NCBI GenBank assembly: GCA_013373545.1
Contig: JABXHQ010000058.1
Span: 1 to 54,075, forward strand
DNA from: Gammaproteobacteria bacterium
GTDB taxonomy: Bacteria > Pseudomonadota > Gammaproteobacteria > Enterobacterales > Kangiellaceae
Length of the DNA: 54,075 bases
Direction: 5' to 3'
Part shown: positions 17,160 through 26,311 of the stretch, piece after piece
How positions within the stretch are numbered: the first letter of the stretch is position 1
Layout: every line of letters starts with the position of its first letter
The notes under the pieces: model-generated
Seen by the model: the letters and a program-made list of their open reading frames with translations, nothing else
The model's database searches: none
What the model was told of the DNA's origin: nothing
Made by a program: the position numbers and the translations under genes

Positions 17160-18785
17160 TTAGCGTCTCAGCGCTAATAAAAAAGACAATCCTGAGCAAA
17201 CTAAACCAATATAAGCCGCTTCAATGCGGTCGGTCACCATCAAGCTACCGGCAAACACGGTTAAGCTAGCACCGAGTAACGCAAAAACCGTGCGTTTTCC
17301 TCGTCGGTCTTGGCGTTTTGTTTGCTGCTCCAGAATCTGTCGCTGCTGCTCACTAATCGTTTCACGCTGGCTGTGTTCGAGAAAGTTAGCCAGCTTCTCG
17401 GGCATATCTGGAAAGGATTCAACCCATAATGGCCACTTGGCTTTAATCCGCCGATAAATAGCCTTCGCGCCATACTGCTCAGAAACCCACTGTTTGAGAA
17501 ACGGCTTGGCGGTCGCCCACAAATCCAATTGTGGATACAACTGACGACCAAGGCCTTCAACGTACAACAAGGTTTTTTGTAGCAGTACCAACTGCGGCTG
17601 AACCTCCATTTGGAAACGGCGTGCAACTTGAAACAGTTGGATTAAAAAATGCCCGAAGGAAATTTCGGCGAGTGGTTTGCCAAAGATGGGTTCGCAAGCC
17701 GTACGAATTGCTGACTCAAAAGCTTCAACTGGGGTATCGGCTGGGATCCAGCCGCTTTGGACATGTAGTTCGGCTATACGGCGGTAATCGCGTTCAAAAA
17801 AAGCGACGAAGTTGGCTGCTAAATAGCGTTTATCTTCTGCCCCGAGTGTTCCCATGATGCCGCAATCAATACCAATGTAGCGCGGCTTTTGTGGGTTACT
17901 GGTATCAACGAAAATATTTCCAGGGTGCATATCGGCATGAAAAAAACTATCGCGAAAGACCTGGGTAAAAAAGATTTCGACGCCGCGGTGAGCCAGCTCC
18001 TGCATGTTCGTTCCAGCGGCTTTTAAGGCGCTAACATCGGCTATTGGAGTACCAAAAATACGTTCTTGCACCATCACTTTTTCGCGCGTTAAATCCCAGT
18101 ACACATTCGGAATATAGAGCAGTTCACTGTTCTCAAAGTTGCGTTTTAATTGAGAGGTGTTGGCGGCTTCGGCGCGTAAATCGAGTTCATTGTAAATGGT
18201 GGCTTCATAATCTCGGACCACTTGCCGCGGTTTAAAACGCTTTGCGTCAGGCGCATAGTCTTCGAACCAGCCCGCGAGTTGTTTTAGTAATGTGAGATCT
18301 TGACGAATGCGTTTTCGGATCCCGGGGCGAATAACCTTTACGACTACTTGTTCACCATTTGGTAATTGTGCTTCATGGACTTGAGCGATAGAGGCCGAAG
18401 CCAACGCGGTGGTATTAAATTGTGCGAATACTTGATCGATCGGGCTGCCCAACTGTTGTTCTATACGCTGTTTCGCGACTTGCTCGGAAAACGGCTCAAC
18501 TTTGTCTTGCAGTAACATTAATTCATTAGCGAGATCTTCCGGTAACAAGTCGCGTCGCGTCGAGAGCATTTGGCCAAACTTAACAAAGATAGGACCTAAC
18601 TCTATTAACGCTTCGCGCACCCGTTGACCGCGCGTTTTATCTTTATGGCGATTTCCGGTAAGACTGAGTAAGCGTAATAACGGAATGTATTTCGCCGCAG
18701 GCGTGTCACGCAGAAACTCATCGAAGCCATATTTCAATAACACTCGGTTGATGGTGAAAATTCGCCGCAGATTTTTGACCGTCAT
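17160..18785 (-). CDS. ubiB: Ubiquinone biosynthesis ATPase/kinase-like UbiB
   Basis: UbiB is an atypical protein-kinase-like (ADCK/ABC1) ATPase needed for aerobic ubiquinone synthesis. The 541-residue sequence has the KxGQ motif in [15 protein letters not shown] (about residue 70), the nucleotide-site VVVKVIRPG lysine near 155, [12 protein letters not shown] and the IDCGIMG metal motif near 290-315, and two C-terminal membrane helices (about 499-537). It is preceded by ubiJ with a 10-base gap, and the ubiE-ubiJ-ubiB order is the classic arrangement. Confidence 0.95.
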   Translation of the reverse strand: MTVKNLRRIFTINRVLLKYGFDEFLRDTPAAKYIPLLRLLSLTGNRHKDKTRGQRVREALIELGPIFVKFGQMLSTRRDLLPEDLANELMLLQDKVEPFSEQVAKQRIEQQLGSPIDQVFAQFNTTALASASIAQVHEAQLPNGEQVVVKVIRPGIRKRIRQDLTLLKQLAGWFEDYAPDAKRFKPRQVVRDYEATIYNELDLRAEAANTSQLKRNFENSELLYIPNVYWDLTREKVMVQERIFGTPIADVSALKAAGTNMQELAHRGVEIFFTQVFRDSFFHADMHPGNIFVDTSNPQKPRYIGIDCGIMGTLGAEDKRYLAANFVAFFERDYRRIAELHVQSGWIPADTPVEAFESAIRTACEPIFGKPLAEISFGHFLIQLFQVARRFQMEVQPQLVLLQKTLLYVEGLGRQLYPQLDLWATAKPFLKQWVSEQYGAKAIYRRIKAKWPLWVESFPDMPEKLANFLEHSQRETISEQQRQILEQQTKRQDRRGKRTVFALLGASLTVFAGSLMVTDRIEAAYIGLVCSGLSFLLALRR

Positions 18786-18795
18786 AGATTACAAC

Positions 18796-19437
18796 CTATT
18801 TGCGTTGGAGTTTTTGTTGCAGATTGGACAAGCGAGCACTAAGACGGCTGGTGTCGGAACGAAGTTCATCGACTTGTTCATAAAAATATTCGGCTTCAAG
18901 TGGTGCAGGTGATAAGCCTAACTCTTCAGTTAACTGCTCCTGAGTGTTCTGTTGCCACTCGCTTAGCGATTGTTTAACGAAAGCCAGTGTGCGGCGGGAA
19001 GCCGTGGCGACCTGATGGGCAATAATATCACCGGTATGCTGCGCCAGTGCTTCTTCCCAGTCGAGCTCGAGTTTTTGCCAAAACTGGGCAAACGATTGGG
19101 CGGTGCCTACTTCGCCAGTAAAATGCAGATCGCCTTTAAAAATGGCGTCGCCACTGTGTTGTTGACGCGCCATGGCTAAGAAATCGCTACTGTTACCACT
19201 AAGAATCACCGCCGCGGTAGGCTCTGGGTCGGTGGTAATGGCAACAATTTTAGTTGCCGGCGCTGGCGTTTTTGGAGTAAAAGTAAACACCAATGTAAGT
19301 GCCCAGTCGGCAATATTTATTTGCACAGCTTTGCCGCTCAATGTGGCTGCTTTTGCTTGCGCTTCAGGATCCAGCGCGAGCAGGCGATCAACGGAAAACT
19401 GTAAAGAGTGCGCGAGTAAGCGCTTGAGTTGACTCAT
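18796..19437 (-). CDS. ubiJ: Ubiquinone biosynthesis accessory factor UbiJ (SCP2 domain)
   Basis: UbiJ is a lipid-binding scaffold of the ubiquinone biosynthesis complex. The 213-residue protein has an N-terminal SCP2-like domain (about 10-110; includes FKGDLHFTGEVGTAQSF) and a C-terminal coiled coil (DELRSDTSRLSARLSNLQQ). Sequence is weakly conserved in this family, so the call leans on the domain order, its size and its place between ubiE and ubiB. Confidence 0.9.
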   Translation of the reverse strand: MSQLKRLLAHSLQFSVDRLLALDPEAQAKAATLSGKAVQINIADWALTLVFTFTPKTPAPATKIVAITTDPEPTAAVILSGNSSDFLAMARQQHSGDAIFKGDLHFTGEVGTAQSFAQFWQKLELDWEEALAQHTGDIIAHQVATASRRTLAFVKQSLSEWQQNTQEQLTEELGLSPAPLEAEYFYEQVDELRSDTSRLSARLSNLQQKLQRK

Positions 19438-19448
19438 AGCTGCATCCG

Positions 19449-20192
19449 CTAATATTTGAATCCTCGGTGCAATGCCACAATGCCACCGGTCATATTGCGA
19501 TAGTCGACTTCATCAAAACCGGCTTCGAGCATCATTGACTTTAATGATTCTTGGTCAGGGTGCATGCGAATGGATTCGGCTAAATATTGATAACTATCGC
19601 TATCGTTGACTAATAGTTGGCCAAACTTCGGTAGTAAGTTGAACGAGTAAAAGTCGTAAACTTTGGAGAGCAGCGGTTGCTCTGGTTTTGAAAATTCGAG
19701 CACCAAGAGTCGACCACCGGGCTTTAATACTCGTAACATGCTGGCAAGCGCTCGCTCTTTATTTGTGACATTGCGCAGACCGAAACTGATGGTAATAATA
19801 TCGAAAGTATCGTCGGCAAAGGGTAGCGCTTCGGCATTTACTTGAGCAAACTCGATTCGACCGCCATAGCCCTTATCGATAAGTTTATCGCGTCCAACGT
19901 TGAGCATCGACGCATTGATGTCAGCTAGTATGACTTGGCCGGTTGGGCCGACTTTATCGGCAAACTTCATGGCTAAATCACCCGTGCCACCCGCTAAATC
20001 GAGCACGCGATGACCCGGACGCACAGCGCTTTGTTCAATGGTAAAATACTTCCACAAACGATGAATGCCCATGGACATTACGTCATTCATTAAGTCGTAT
20101 TTTGCGGCTACCGAATGAAACACATCGGCAACCTTATGTTGCTTCTGTTCAACGTCGACTTGTTGATAGCCAAAATGTGTTTTTTCGCTCAT
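19449..20192 (-). CDS. ubiE: Bifunctional demethylmenaquinone / ubiquinone C-methyltransferase UbiE
   Basis: UbiE methylates the quinone ring carbon in ubiquinone and menaquinone synthesis using S-adenosylmethionine. From the ATG at 20192 (GGAATGGG upstream) it has 247 residues and begins [14 protein letters not shown], as in E. coli. SAM-binding motif is [15 protein letters not shown]; later come [31 protein letters not shown] and [15 protein letters not shown], and the end is [13 protein letters not shown] longer frame to 20264 lacks family similarity and overlaps the DUF971 gene. Confidence 0.95.
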   Translation of the reverse strand: MSEKTHFGYQQVDVEQKQHKVADVFHSVAAKYDLMNDVMSMGIHRLWKYFTIEQSAVRPGHRVLDLAGGTGDLAMKFADKVGPTGQVILADINASMLNVGRDKLIDKGYGGRIEFAQVNAEALPFADDTFDIITISFGLRNVTNKERALASMLRVLKPGGRLLVLEFSKPEQPLLSKVYDFYSFNLLPKFGQLLVNDSDSYQYLAESIRMHPDQESLKSMMLEAGFDEVDYRNMTGGIVALHRGFKY

Positions 20193-20208
20193 GAACCCAT
20201 TCCAAACG

Positions 20209-20598
20209 TTAGGTGACTTTCTTAAACGGAGTCGCGCCGGGAGCGTTGCGGGTTTCCTGCGCATGCTCCAAGCGTGTTAAATAGTCCTGCCAAAGAGTGG
20301 GTTGTTGTTGCCCAAGCTCTCGAAAGGTCTGCCAAGTATACAGTCCAGAGTCATGTCCGTCATCAAACGTCAACTGAACGGCATAGTGACCGACCGGCTT
20401 GATATTGATTATTTTAACTGAGCGCTTACCGGCAACCAGTTTAAGGGGACCGCCGCCATGGCCTCTGACTTCCGCCGATGGTGAGTAAACGCGTAAAAAC
20501 TCAGCACTGAAATGATACTCGGCGTCTTCGAATAAGACGTCGAGTATTTGACTTTTTTGATGCAGTTTGATGTCTAAAGGTGCACTCATTCGGATCAT
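20209..20598 (-). CDS. DUF971 (gamma-butyrobetaine hydroxylase-like N-terminal domain) protein
   Basis: A 129-residue protein consisting of the DUF971 domain alone, found as the N-terminal domain of gamma-butyrobetaine hydroxylase and as a free-standing gene next to hslVU in many proteobacteria. Recognisable blocks are [36 protein letters not shown] and [12 protein letters not shown]. The usual zinc-binding residues include the DDGHDSGLY histidine. A role in iron-sulfur metabolism has been suggested for homologues; no function can be read here. A near-perfect 30-base palindrome sits just ahead of its start. Confidence 0.85.
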   Translation of the reverse strand: MIRMSAPLDIKLHQKSQILDVLFEDAEYHFSAEFLRVYSPSAEVRGHGGGPLKLVAGKRSVKIINIKPVGHYAVQLTFDDGHDSGLYTWQTFRELGQQQPTLWQDYLTRLEHAQETRNAPGATPFKKVT

Positions 20599-20603
20599 TC
20601 TTA

Positions 20604-20633
20604 GTAAACTTAGGGGTATACCGCTAAGTTTAC
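20604..20633. promoter_or_regulatory. Near-perfect 30-base palindrome between hslU and the DUF971 gene
   Basis: GTAAACTTAG at 20604-20613 pairs with CTAAGTTTAC at 20624-20633, and the centre GGTATACC (20615-20622) is itself palindromic. Only the G/G pair at 20614 and 20623 breaks the symmetry. On the minus strand it lies between the hslU stop and the DUF971 start, five bases from that ATG, where it could fold over the initiation region. There is no T-run to make it a standard terminator, so an operator, RNA-processing site or translational hairpin is possible. Confidence 0.5.
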
Positions 20634-20655
20634 CAGCAAATGACAGGGCTCGACA

Positions 20656-21990
20656 TTAAAGAATAAAGCGCGACAGATCTTCATCATCCGCTAAGTCAGA
20701 GAGTTGAGCATTAACGTAAGCATCGTCAATACTGACCGCCTCATCAACTTCGGAAGCGGTAAAAGAGACTTCCTCAAGTAATTTTTCCATGACTGTTTGC
20801 AACCGTCGAGCGCCGATATTCTCGGTGCGCTCATTGACCTGCCAAGCGATTTCAGCAATCCGGCGTATGCCCGATTCGGTGAACTCGATAGCGCGGTTTT
20901 CAGTGGCGAGTAACGCTTTGTACTGTTTAGTGAGCGACGCGTCGGGTTCGGTAAGAATCCGTACAAAATCGTCGGTGGAAAGCGCTTTAAGTTCAACTCG
21001 CGTCGGCAAGCGTCCTTGGAGCTCAGGAATCAAGTCAGACGGTTTGGCTAAATGAAAGGCGCCCGATGCAATAAACAAAATATGGTCGGTTTTAATCATG
21101 CCGTATTTAGTGCTGACAGTGCAGCCTTCCACTAATGGAAGTAAGTCTCGTTGCACACCTTCGCGAGAAACATCGCCGCCAGTATTTTCTTGACGCTTGG
21201 CCACCTTATCAATTTCGTCGATGAAAACAATGCCATTTTGTTCAACGGCTTCAACCGCGCTATTTTTCAAATCATCGAGATTAATAAAACGTTCAGCTTC
21301 TTCTTCTCGAATCAATTTAAAAGCGTCTTTTACTTTGAGTTTGCGCCGCTTAGTTTTGCCTGGTGACATGTTTTGGAACATGCTTTGTAATTGGCTGGTC
21401 ATTTCTTCCATTCCAGGTGGTGCCATGATTTCGACGCCAACTTGTGGTGCTGCAATATCGACTTCGATTTCTTTGTCATCCAAGTCGCCTTCGCGTAACT
21501 TCTTACGAAACAATTGTCGCGTTGCACTGTCTTCTTGTGGCTTGGCCTCAGAGGTATCAAATCCCATGCTGCGCGCTGGCGGCAACAGTGCATCTAAAAT
21601 ACGTTCTTCGGCGGCATCTTCCGCGCGCGGTTTAACTCGCTCAACTTCTTGCTCGCGTAACATCTTAAATGCTGCGTCGACTAAATCTCGGATAATTGAG
21701 TCGACATCACGCCCAACATAGCCGACTTCAGTAAACTTAGTGGCTTCAATTTTAATAAACGGCGCATTCGCAAGCTTGGCGAGGCGTCTGGCAATTTCGG
21801 TTTTACCGACGCCGGTTGGGCCTATCATTAAGATATTTTTGGGGGTAATTTCATTACGTAATTCGTCGTCGACTTGCATCCGGCGCCAACGATTGCGTAG
21901 CGCAATGGCAACAGCGCGTTTTGCTGCGTTTTGGCCAATGATATGCTTGTCGAGTTCATGAACTATTTCGCGGGGAGTCATATGGGACAT
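20656..21990 (-). CDS. hslU: ATP-dependent protease ATPase subunit HslU (ClpY)
   Basis: HslU is the AAA+ unfoldase that feeds substrates to the HslV peptidase. At 444 residues it is nearly colinear with the E. coli protein: [17 protein letters not shown], Walker A GPTGVGKT at 57-64, the GYVGRD pore loop, the variable I-domain (about 110-240), Walker [11 protein letters not shown], sensor [12 protein letters not shown], and the C-terminal tail ending LSRFIL used to dock on HslV. It starts 16 bases after the hslV stop in a heat-shock operon. Confidence 0.97.
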   Translation of the reverse strand: MSHMTPREIVHELDKHIIGQNAAKRAVAIALRNRWRRMQVDDELRNEITPKNILMIGPTGVGKTEIARRLAKLANAPFIKIEATKFTEVGYVGRDVDSIIRDLVDAAFKMLREQEVERVKPRAEDAAEERILDALLPPARSMGFDTSEAKPQEDSATRQLFRKKLREGDLDDKEIEVDIAAPQVGVEIMAPPGMEEMTSQLQSMFQNMSPGKTKRRKLKVKDAFKLIREEEAERFINLDDLKNSAVEAVEQNGIVFIDEIDKVAKRQENTGGDVSREGVQRDLLPLVEGCTVSTKYGMIKTDHILFIASGAFHLAKPSDLIPELQGRLPTRVELKALSTDDFVRILTEPDASLTKQYKALLATENRAIEFTESGIRRIAEIAWQVNERTENIGARRLQTVMEKLLEEVSFTASEVDEAVSIDDAYVNAQLSDLADDEDLSRFIL

Positions 21991-22006
21991 AATTCAGCCT
22001 TTCCTG

Positions 22007-22558
22007 CTAGTTTTTATCCAGCACTTCTATAGTTAAATTTTGGTTGGTGTATACGCAGATATCACCGGCGATTTTTAAGCTTGCTCGAACAATGGCTTCG
22101 GCATCCATGGCGGTGTTCTCGAGTAACGCTTTTGCCGCCGACTGCGCAAACGCGCCACCGGATCCTATGGCCAATAAGCCGCCATCCTCCAGCTCCGGCT
22201 CGATTACGTCGCCGTTACCGGAGATAATAAAAGAGTGCTCATGATCGGCAACAATAAGCATTGCTTCAAGACGTCTTAACATGCGGTCGGTACGCCAGTC
22301 TTTGGCTAACTCAACCGCCGCTCTGAGTAGCTTTCCTTGGTGCAATTCGAGTTTGGCTTCAAACCGCTCAAACAGGGTGAAGGCATCGGCGGTACCGCCG
22401 GCAAAACCTGCCAATACTTTGTTGTGATATAGGCGACGTACCTTACGGGCGTTACCTTTCATGACCGTATTGCCTAGGGAAACCTGGCCGTCGCCACCAA
22501 TAACGACTTGGCCATTGCGGCGTACTGAGACGATTGTTGTTCCTCGGAATTGTTGCAA
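22007..22558 (-). CDS. hslV: ATP-dependent protease subunit HslV (ClpQ)
   Basis: HslV is the threonine peptidase of the HslUV protease. The catalytic Thr opens [10 protein letters not shown] after removal of a short propeptide; later blocks are [32 protein letters not shown] and [22 protein letters not shown] place the start at TTG 22558, six bases after AGGAG at 22565-22569, which gives propeptide MQQFRG, like the short leaders of many HslV proteins. An ATG at 22576 (propeptide of 12) is the alternative. A longer frame to 22624 would run through the promoter. It is followed by hslU. Confidence 0.95.
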   Translation of the reverse strand: MQQFRGTTIVSVRRNGQVVIGGDGQVSLGNTVMKGNARKVRRLYHNKVLAGFAGGTADAFTLFERFEAKLELHQGKLLRAAVELAKDWRTDRMLRRLEAMLIVADHEHSFIISGNGDVIEPELEDGGLLAIGSGGAFAQSAAKALLENTAMDAEAIVRASLKIAGDICVYTNQNLTIEVLDKN

Positions 22559-22597
22559 AGCTAGCTCCTGCGTCATATTTTTAGCTAAGTGGGCTAT

Positions 22598-22625
22598 AAG
22601 TGGGGGTTGTGATGGATATTTCAAG
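22598..22625 (-). promoter_or_regulatory. Sigma-32-like heat-shock promoter of hslVU
   Basis: Reading the minus strand, CTTGAAA at 22625-22619 is followed, after 13 bases, by CCCCACTT at 22605-22598. The consensus is CTTGAAA-N11-16-CCCCATNT, so one position differs. It lies about 40 bases upstream of the chosen hslV start, matching known heat-shock control of hslVU in enterobacteria. Confidence 0.65.
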
Positions 22626-22637
22626 TCATCGGGACTG

Positions 22638-22724
22638 TTGCCAGTGGCAAATCGGCAGATTAACCGTTAACGACGCAGCGAGAAGGGGCTTTAGGCTTTT
22701 AATTCTCGCTGTCGATGGTAGAAT
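22638..22724 (+). promoter_or_regulatory. Control region between hslV and rapA
   Basis: A TAGAAT hexamer at 22719-22724 is a possible -10 for rapA, with only a poor -35 (TTTTAA at 22697). Two symmetric elements precede it: the perfect palindrome TTGCCAGTGGCAA at 22638-22650, and AGCGAGAA at 22677-22684 pairing with TTCTCGCT at 22703-22710. Their use is unknown. Confidence 0.35.
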
Positions 22725-22757
22725 GCGCGCCCATTTTTATTCTGTTTGGTTGAAAGT

Positions 22758-25607
22758 ATGGTGCAAGTAGTCGTTGGACAGCGATGGATTAGTCATAGCG
22801 AAGCAAATTTAGGGCTGGGTATGATTCAGTCGGTGGAAGGACGTCGGATGGAGGTGTTTTTTCCCGCGGTAGGCGAATCTCGCCATTATGCCATCGACAA
22901 CGCGCCGCTGAGTCGCATTGAGTATCAACCTGGCGACCGCATTTCAGATATGGAAGACAATGTTTATCAGGTCTTGCAAGCTGAGTCGCTCAACGGTTTG
23001 ATGATTTATCTTTGTGAAGATGCGGCGGGAGAAGAGCATCAGTTGACCGAACTGCAGCTGAATTGTTATGTCCAGTTCAACGCACCAGAAAAACGCCTGC
23101 TCAGTGGTCAAGTGGATGATGAGTCGCGCTACCAATTGCGTTATCAAACCTTTCAGCATCTTGCTCGGCTCAACCACTCTAGTGTTCAAGGTCTGTTAGG
23201 CGCTCGGGTAGAGTTGTTACCGCATCAATTGTACATTGCGCATGAAGTCGCCAAGCGTCAGGCCCCACGCGTGCTGTTAGCTGATGAAGTCGGGCTGGGT
23301 AAAACCATTGAAGCTGGCATGATTATTCATCAGCAAATACTGACGGGTCGCGCGCAGCGGGTGCTGATTTTGGTACCTGACAGCTTAGTTCATCAATGGC
23401 TTGTGGAAATGCTCCGGCGCTTTAACCTTAAGTTCGCGTTATATGATGCCGAGCGTGTCGCAGCCTTAGTTGAACAGCCGATTCGCGATCTCGATGATGA
23501 TAGCGAGGTTAATCCATTTGAGCTCGAGCAGTTTATTATTGCGAGTCTTGACAGTGTGCTCGCGCACCAAGAAATGCAGCAGCATTTGCAGCTGGCGAGT
23601 TGGGATTTGTTGGTGGTCGATGAAGCGCATCATTTACACTGGACTGAGCAACAAGCCGGTGCGGACTATGCGCTGGTTGAATCAGTGGCCGAGCGAACCA
23701 AAGGGTTGCTGTTATTAACCGCCACCCCTGAGCAAGCGGGCGTGGATAGTCATTTCGCACGACTGCGTCTACTTGATCCTAATCGCTACCAAAGCTTATC
23801 GCAGTTCAAACAAGAACTGGCAGAAGCTTCGGATCAGCGGCTATTGATTGAGCGGTTACTGCAGGAAGAGCCAGTTGCAAGCGCTGAGCTAGAACCGTTA
23901 TTAGATCCAGACTGGGCGCTTGAACTACCGGCAACGGTAACCACTACCGACAAACAAAAAATTCTCGATCGTCTGATTGATCATTACGGTAACGGCCGCG
24001 TTATGTTCCGTAATACGCGCAAAGCCATGACCAATTTTCCGCAACGTGAGTTGCATTGTTATCCATTGCCATGTCCTGAAATTTACCGGCCGGAAGATGA
24101 TGAACCCTTAAACATTGCACTAGCAGGTTTGACTCCTGAATCTGAACTAGCCAGTGAAGTTTGGCTGAAACGCGATCCTCGAGTTGACTGGCTTGAACAA
24201 ACATTACAGCAACTAAGCGCCGAAAAAGTATTGGTTATTGCGCATCATGCCAGTACCGCTATTGCTTTACAGCAGCATTTTATGCGCAAGCATGCACTGC
24301 GCTGCAGTAGCTTTCACGAAGGACTATCGTTGGTCGAACGCGATCGAGCGGCGGCCTATTTTGCCGATCGTGAAGAGGGTGCTAAAGTTTTATTCTGTTC
24401 TGAAATTGGTAGCGAAGGACGAAACTTTCAGTTCGCTCATCATCTTATTTTCTTTGATATTCCCAGTAACCCCGATCTCGTTGAGCAGCGTATTGGGCGT
24501 TTAGATCGAATTGGTCAATCGCAAACCATCAATATCCACGTGCCGTATTTAACCGAGTCATCCCAGCATGTGCTGTTTCGTTGGTATCACGAAGGACTTG
24601 GGATTTTTGAACGCAGTTTAAGTGCCGGTTACAGTTTGTATCAGCAATTTGAGAGCGAACTGTTAAGTGCTATGAATGATCTTGAAAGTGATTTGCAACC
24701 GTTGCTTCAGCGCACTCAGCAAAGTGTGCAAGCTTTACAAGAGAAACAAGAGCAAGGTCGTGATCAATTATTAGAATTGAACTCTTGTCGTCAGCCGGCA
24801 GCCAATGAAATTGTTGAGGCGGTAATCGAACAAGAGCGTAGTGATGTATTAACGACTTATTTTGAACAATTACTGGAAGCCTTTGGTGTTGAGTATGATG
24901 ATCATTCTGCGCTTAGTTGGGTGTTGCGGCCGAGTGATCATATGACACACAGTTACTTCCCTGGATTGAAGGAAGATGGCACTACAGTAACTCTCGATCG
25001 ACTGAAAGCTCTGTCGCGCGATGATATTGAGTTTTTGAGTTGGGAACATCCAATGGTGCTTGAGTCGATGGAGATATTGACCAAAAGTGACATGGGGAAT
25101 GCGACCGTTGCGACGTTATCGGTTAAGGGATTAAAGCCCGGGACTTTATTACTCGAAACCTTCTTCACTTTTGAGTCGATTGCGCCAAAGTCACTGCAGT
25201 TGAATCGTTACATTTCATCTGAGCCTGTGCGTCGATTGATTGATAGTGGAGGTAAAGATTTATCTGCCGTGGTCAGTCATGCTGCGTTAAATCAGTTGAG
25301 CCAACCGCTGAAAAGAAAAGTTGCGCGACAAGTGCTCGAGCAAGTTAAAGCGCCGTTAAGCAACATGGTCGAGTTGAGCCAACAATTAATAGCGGATGAA
25401 ATTGAGCCACTAAAACAGCAAGCTAAAGACAAGGCTACAACTATTTTAATGGCTGAAATTGAGCGCCTAAATTACCTCAAGCAAATTAATTCAGCGGTTC
25501 GGGAAGATGAAATTGTAGCGCTTTCCGAGCAATTAAAAGACTGCTTAGTGCATATCGATAAAGCGCAGTTACAATTACAAGGTGTTAAGTTAGTTATTGC
25601 CAGTTAA
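22758..25607 (+). CDS. rapA: RNA polymerase-associated SWI2/SNF2 ATPase RapA (HepA)
   Basis: RapA binds RNA polymerase and promotes its recycling. The 949-residue protein has the N-terminal Tudor-like domains (VVVGQRWISHSEANLGLG at the start), SNF2 helicase motif I DEVGLGKTIEAGM (about residue 175), motif II VVDEAHHLHW (about 285), TATPEQ motif III, then the helicase C-terminal lobe (IGSEGRNFQFAHHLIFFD, QRIGRLDRIGQ) and C-terminal RapA-specific regions. ATG 22758 is preferred over TTG 22746 by comparison with E. coli. It is divergent from hslV and is set between genes that are adjacent in many relatives (hslV and the SPOR gene). Confidence 0.95.
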   Translation: MVQVVVGQRWISHSEANLGLGMIQSVEGRRMEVFFPAVGESRHYAIDNAPLSRIEYQPGDRISDMEDNVYQVLQAESLNGLMIYLCEDAAGEEHQLTELQLNCYVQFNAPEKRLLSGQVDDESRYQLRYQTFQHLARLNHSSVQGLLGARVELLPHQLYIAHEVAKRQAPRVLLADEVGLGKTIEAGMIIHQQILTGRAQRVLILVPDSLVHQWLVEMLRRFNLKFALYDAERVAALVEQPIRDLDDDSEVNPFELEQFIIASLDSVLAHQEMQQHLQLASWDLLVVDEAHHLHWTEQQAGADYALVESVAERTKGLLLLTATPEQAGVDSHFARLRLLDPNRYQSLSQFKQELAEASDQRLLIERLLQEEPVASAELEPLLDPDWALELPATVTTTDKQKILDRLIDHYGNGRVMFRNTRKAMTNFPQRELHCYPLPCPEIYRPEDDEPLNIALAGLTPESELASEVWLKRDPRVDWLEQTLQQLSAEKVLVIAHHASTAIALQQHFMRKHALRCSSFHEGLSLVERDRAAAYFADREEGAKVLFCSEIGSEGRNFQFAHHLIFFDIPSNPDLVEQRIGRLDRIGQSQTINIHVPYLTESSQHVLFRWYHEGLGIFERSLSAGYSLYQQFESELLSAMNDLESDLQPLLQRTQQSVQALQEKQEQGRDQLLELNSCRQPAANEIVEAVIEQERSDVLTTYFEQLLEAFGVEYDDHSALSWVLRPSDHMTHSYFPGLKEDGTTVTLDRLKALSRDDIEFLSWEHPMVLESMEILTKSDMGNATVATLSVKGLKPGTLLLETFFTFESIAPKSLQLNRYISSEPVRRLIDSGGKDLSAVVSHAALNQLSQPLKRKVARQVLEQVKAPLSNMVELSQQLIADEIEPLKQQAKDKATTILMAEIERLNYLKQINSAVREDEIVALSEQLKDCLVHIDKAQLQLQGVKLVIAS

Positions 25608-25638
25608 CTTGTAGTGACGTACTTAGTTGTAATAGCTA

Positions 25639-25668
25639 GGGGCAAAATGGGTTACAGCTTTTTGCCCC
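25639..25668. terminator. Candidate hairpin between rapA and the FtsN-like gene
   Basis: GGGGCAAAA at 25639-25647 and TTTTGCCCC at 25660-25668 form a perfect 9-pair stem with a 12-base loop, at the convergent 3' ends of rapA and the SPOR gene (the stem includes the SPOR gene stop). Neither side has a clear T-run, so termination strength is uncertain. Confidence 0.4.
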
Positions 25669-26233
25669 AAATTTTACAGTCATTAATGTCATTTTCTTGT
25701 AATCGATGACGAATAGACTCAGCTTGACGTTTGCTTGAAAAAGGTCCCAGCTGGACTCGGAATAAGCGTCTCGAGGAAGTATCGATCGGGACAATCTTGC
25801 TTTCAAATCCTAAAAATGCAATTTTAGCTTTTAAAGCATCAGCATTCTTAACGTCACCAAACGCTGCACAAGGCATTACGTATTGCATCGAAACTTTATT
25901 TTCTGGGCGCTGCAGTTCTTCTTCCGGAATAACCACTTCTTTATCTTCTAAGATATCATGAAAGGTATACTTGGGAACCTCTTTGACTTCGCGCGAAGTA
26001 CTTGGCTCAGATTTCGTATCGGGTTTTTTATTGGTGGTTTTAGTTGCAACAGTTGGTGTTGTTACTGCCTCGTCGCGAGGAATAAATTTTAAGTAAAACA
26101 AAAATGCTACAAACCCACCAACAATCATTCCAACGATCAGTACTGCAGCGGTGGGAAAACCTTGTTTCTTGCGTCGAGTTGCATTTCGATTACGGCTTTT
26201 CGGAGCTCTTTTTTTTGCGTAGTCTCGCGCCAT
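25652..26233 (-). CDS. ftsN: SPOR-domain cell division protein, FtsN-like
   Basis: A 193-residue single-pass membrane protein with the FtsN layout: a short basic cytoplasmic N-terminus (MARDYAKKRAPKSRNR), a membrane helix (about 28-48), a Thr/Lys/Pro-rich periplasmic linker with a YTFHDILED element, and a C-terminal SPOR domain (about 112-190, VQLGPFSSKRQAESIRHRL) that binds denuded septal peptidoglycan. FtsN activates septal synthesis by FtsWI. Length is shorter than E. coli FtsN but usual for non-enteric gammaproteobacteria. It lies after argS, a common neighbour. Confidence 0.85.
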   Translation of the reverse strand: MARDYAKKRAPKSRNRNATRRKKQGFPTAAVLIVGMIVGGFVAFLFYLKFIPRDEAVTTPTVATKTTNKKPDTKSEPSTSREVKEVPKYTFHDILEDKEVVIPEEELQRPENKVSMQYVMPCAAFGDVKNADALKAKIAFLGFESKIVPIDTSSRRLFRVQLGPFSSKRQAESIRHRLQENDINDCKIWGKKL

Positions 26234-26311
26234 TATATAAACGTCCAGTCTTGATTATGTTATTCGATATTAAACGCCTCCAAACGAAATTAGAGGCTAA
26301 CGATAATAAAA

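Noticed and set aside
21197-21721. Open reading frame of 174 codons antisense to hslU
   Set aside because: The low-complexity Ser/Arg-rich translation is a by-product of the opposite strand of a highly conserved gene.
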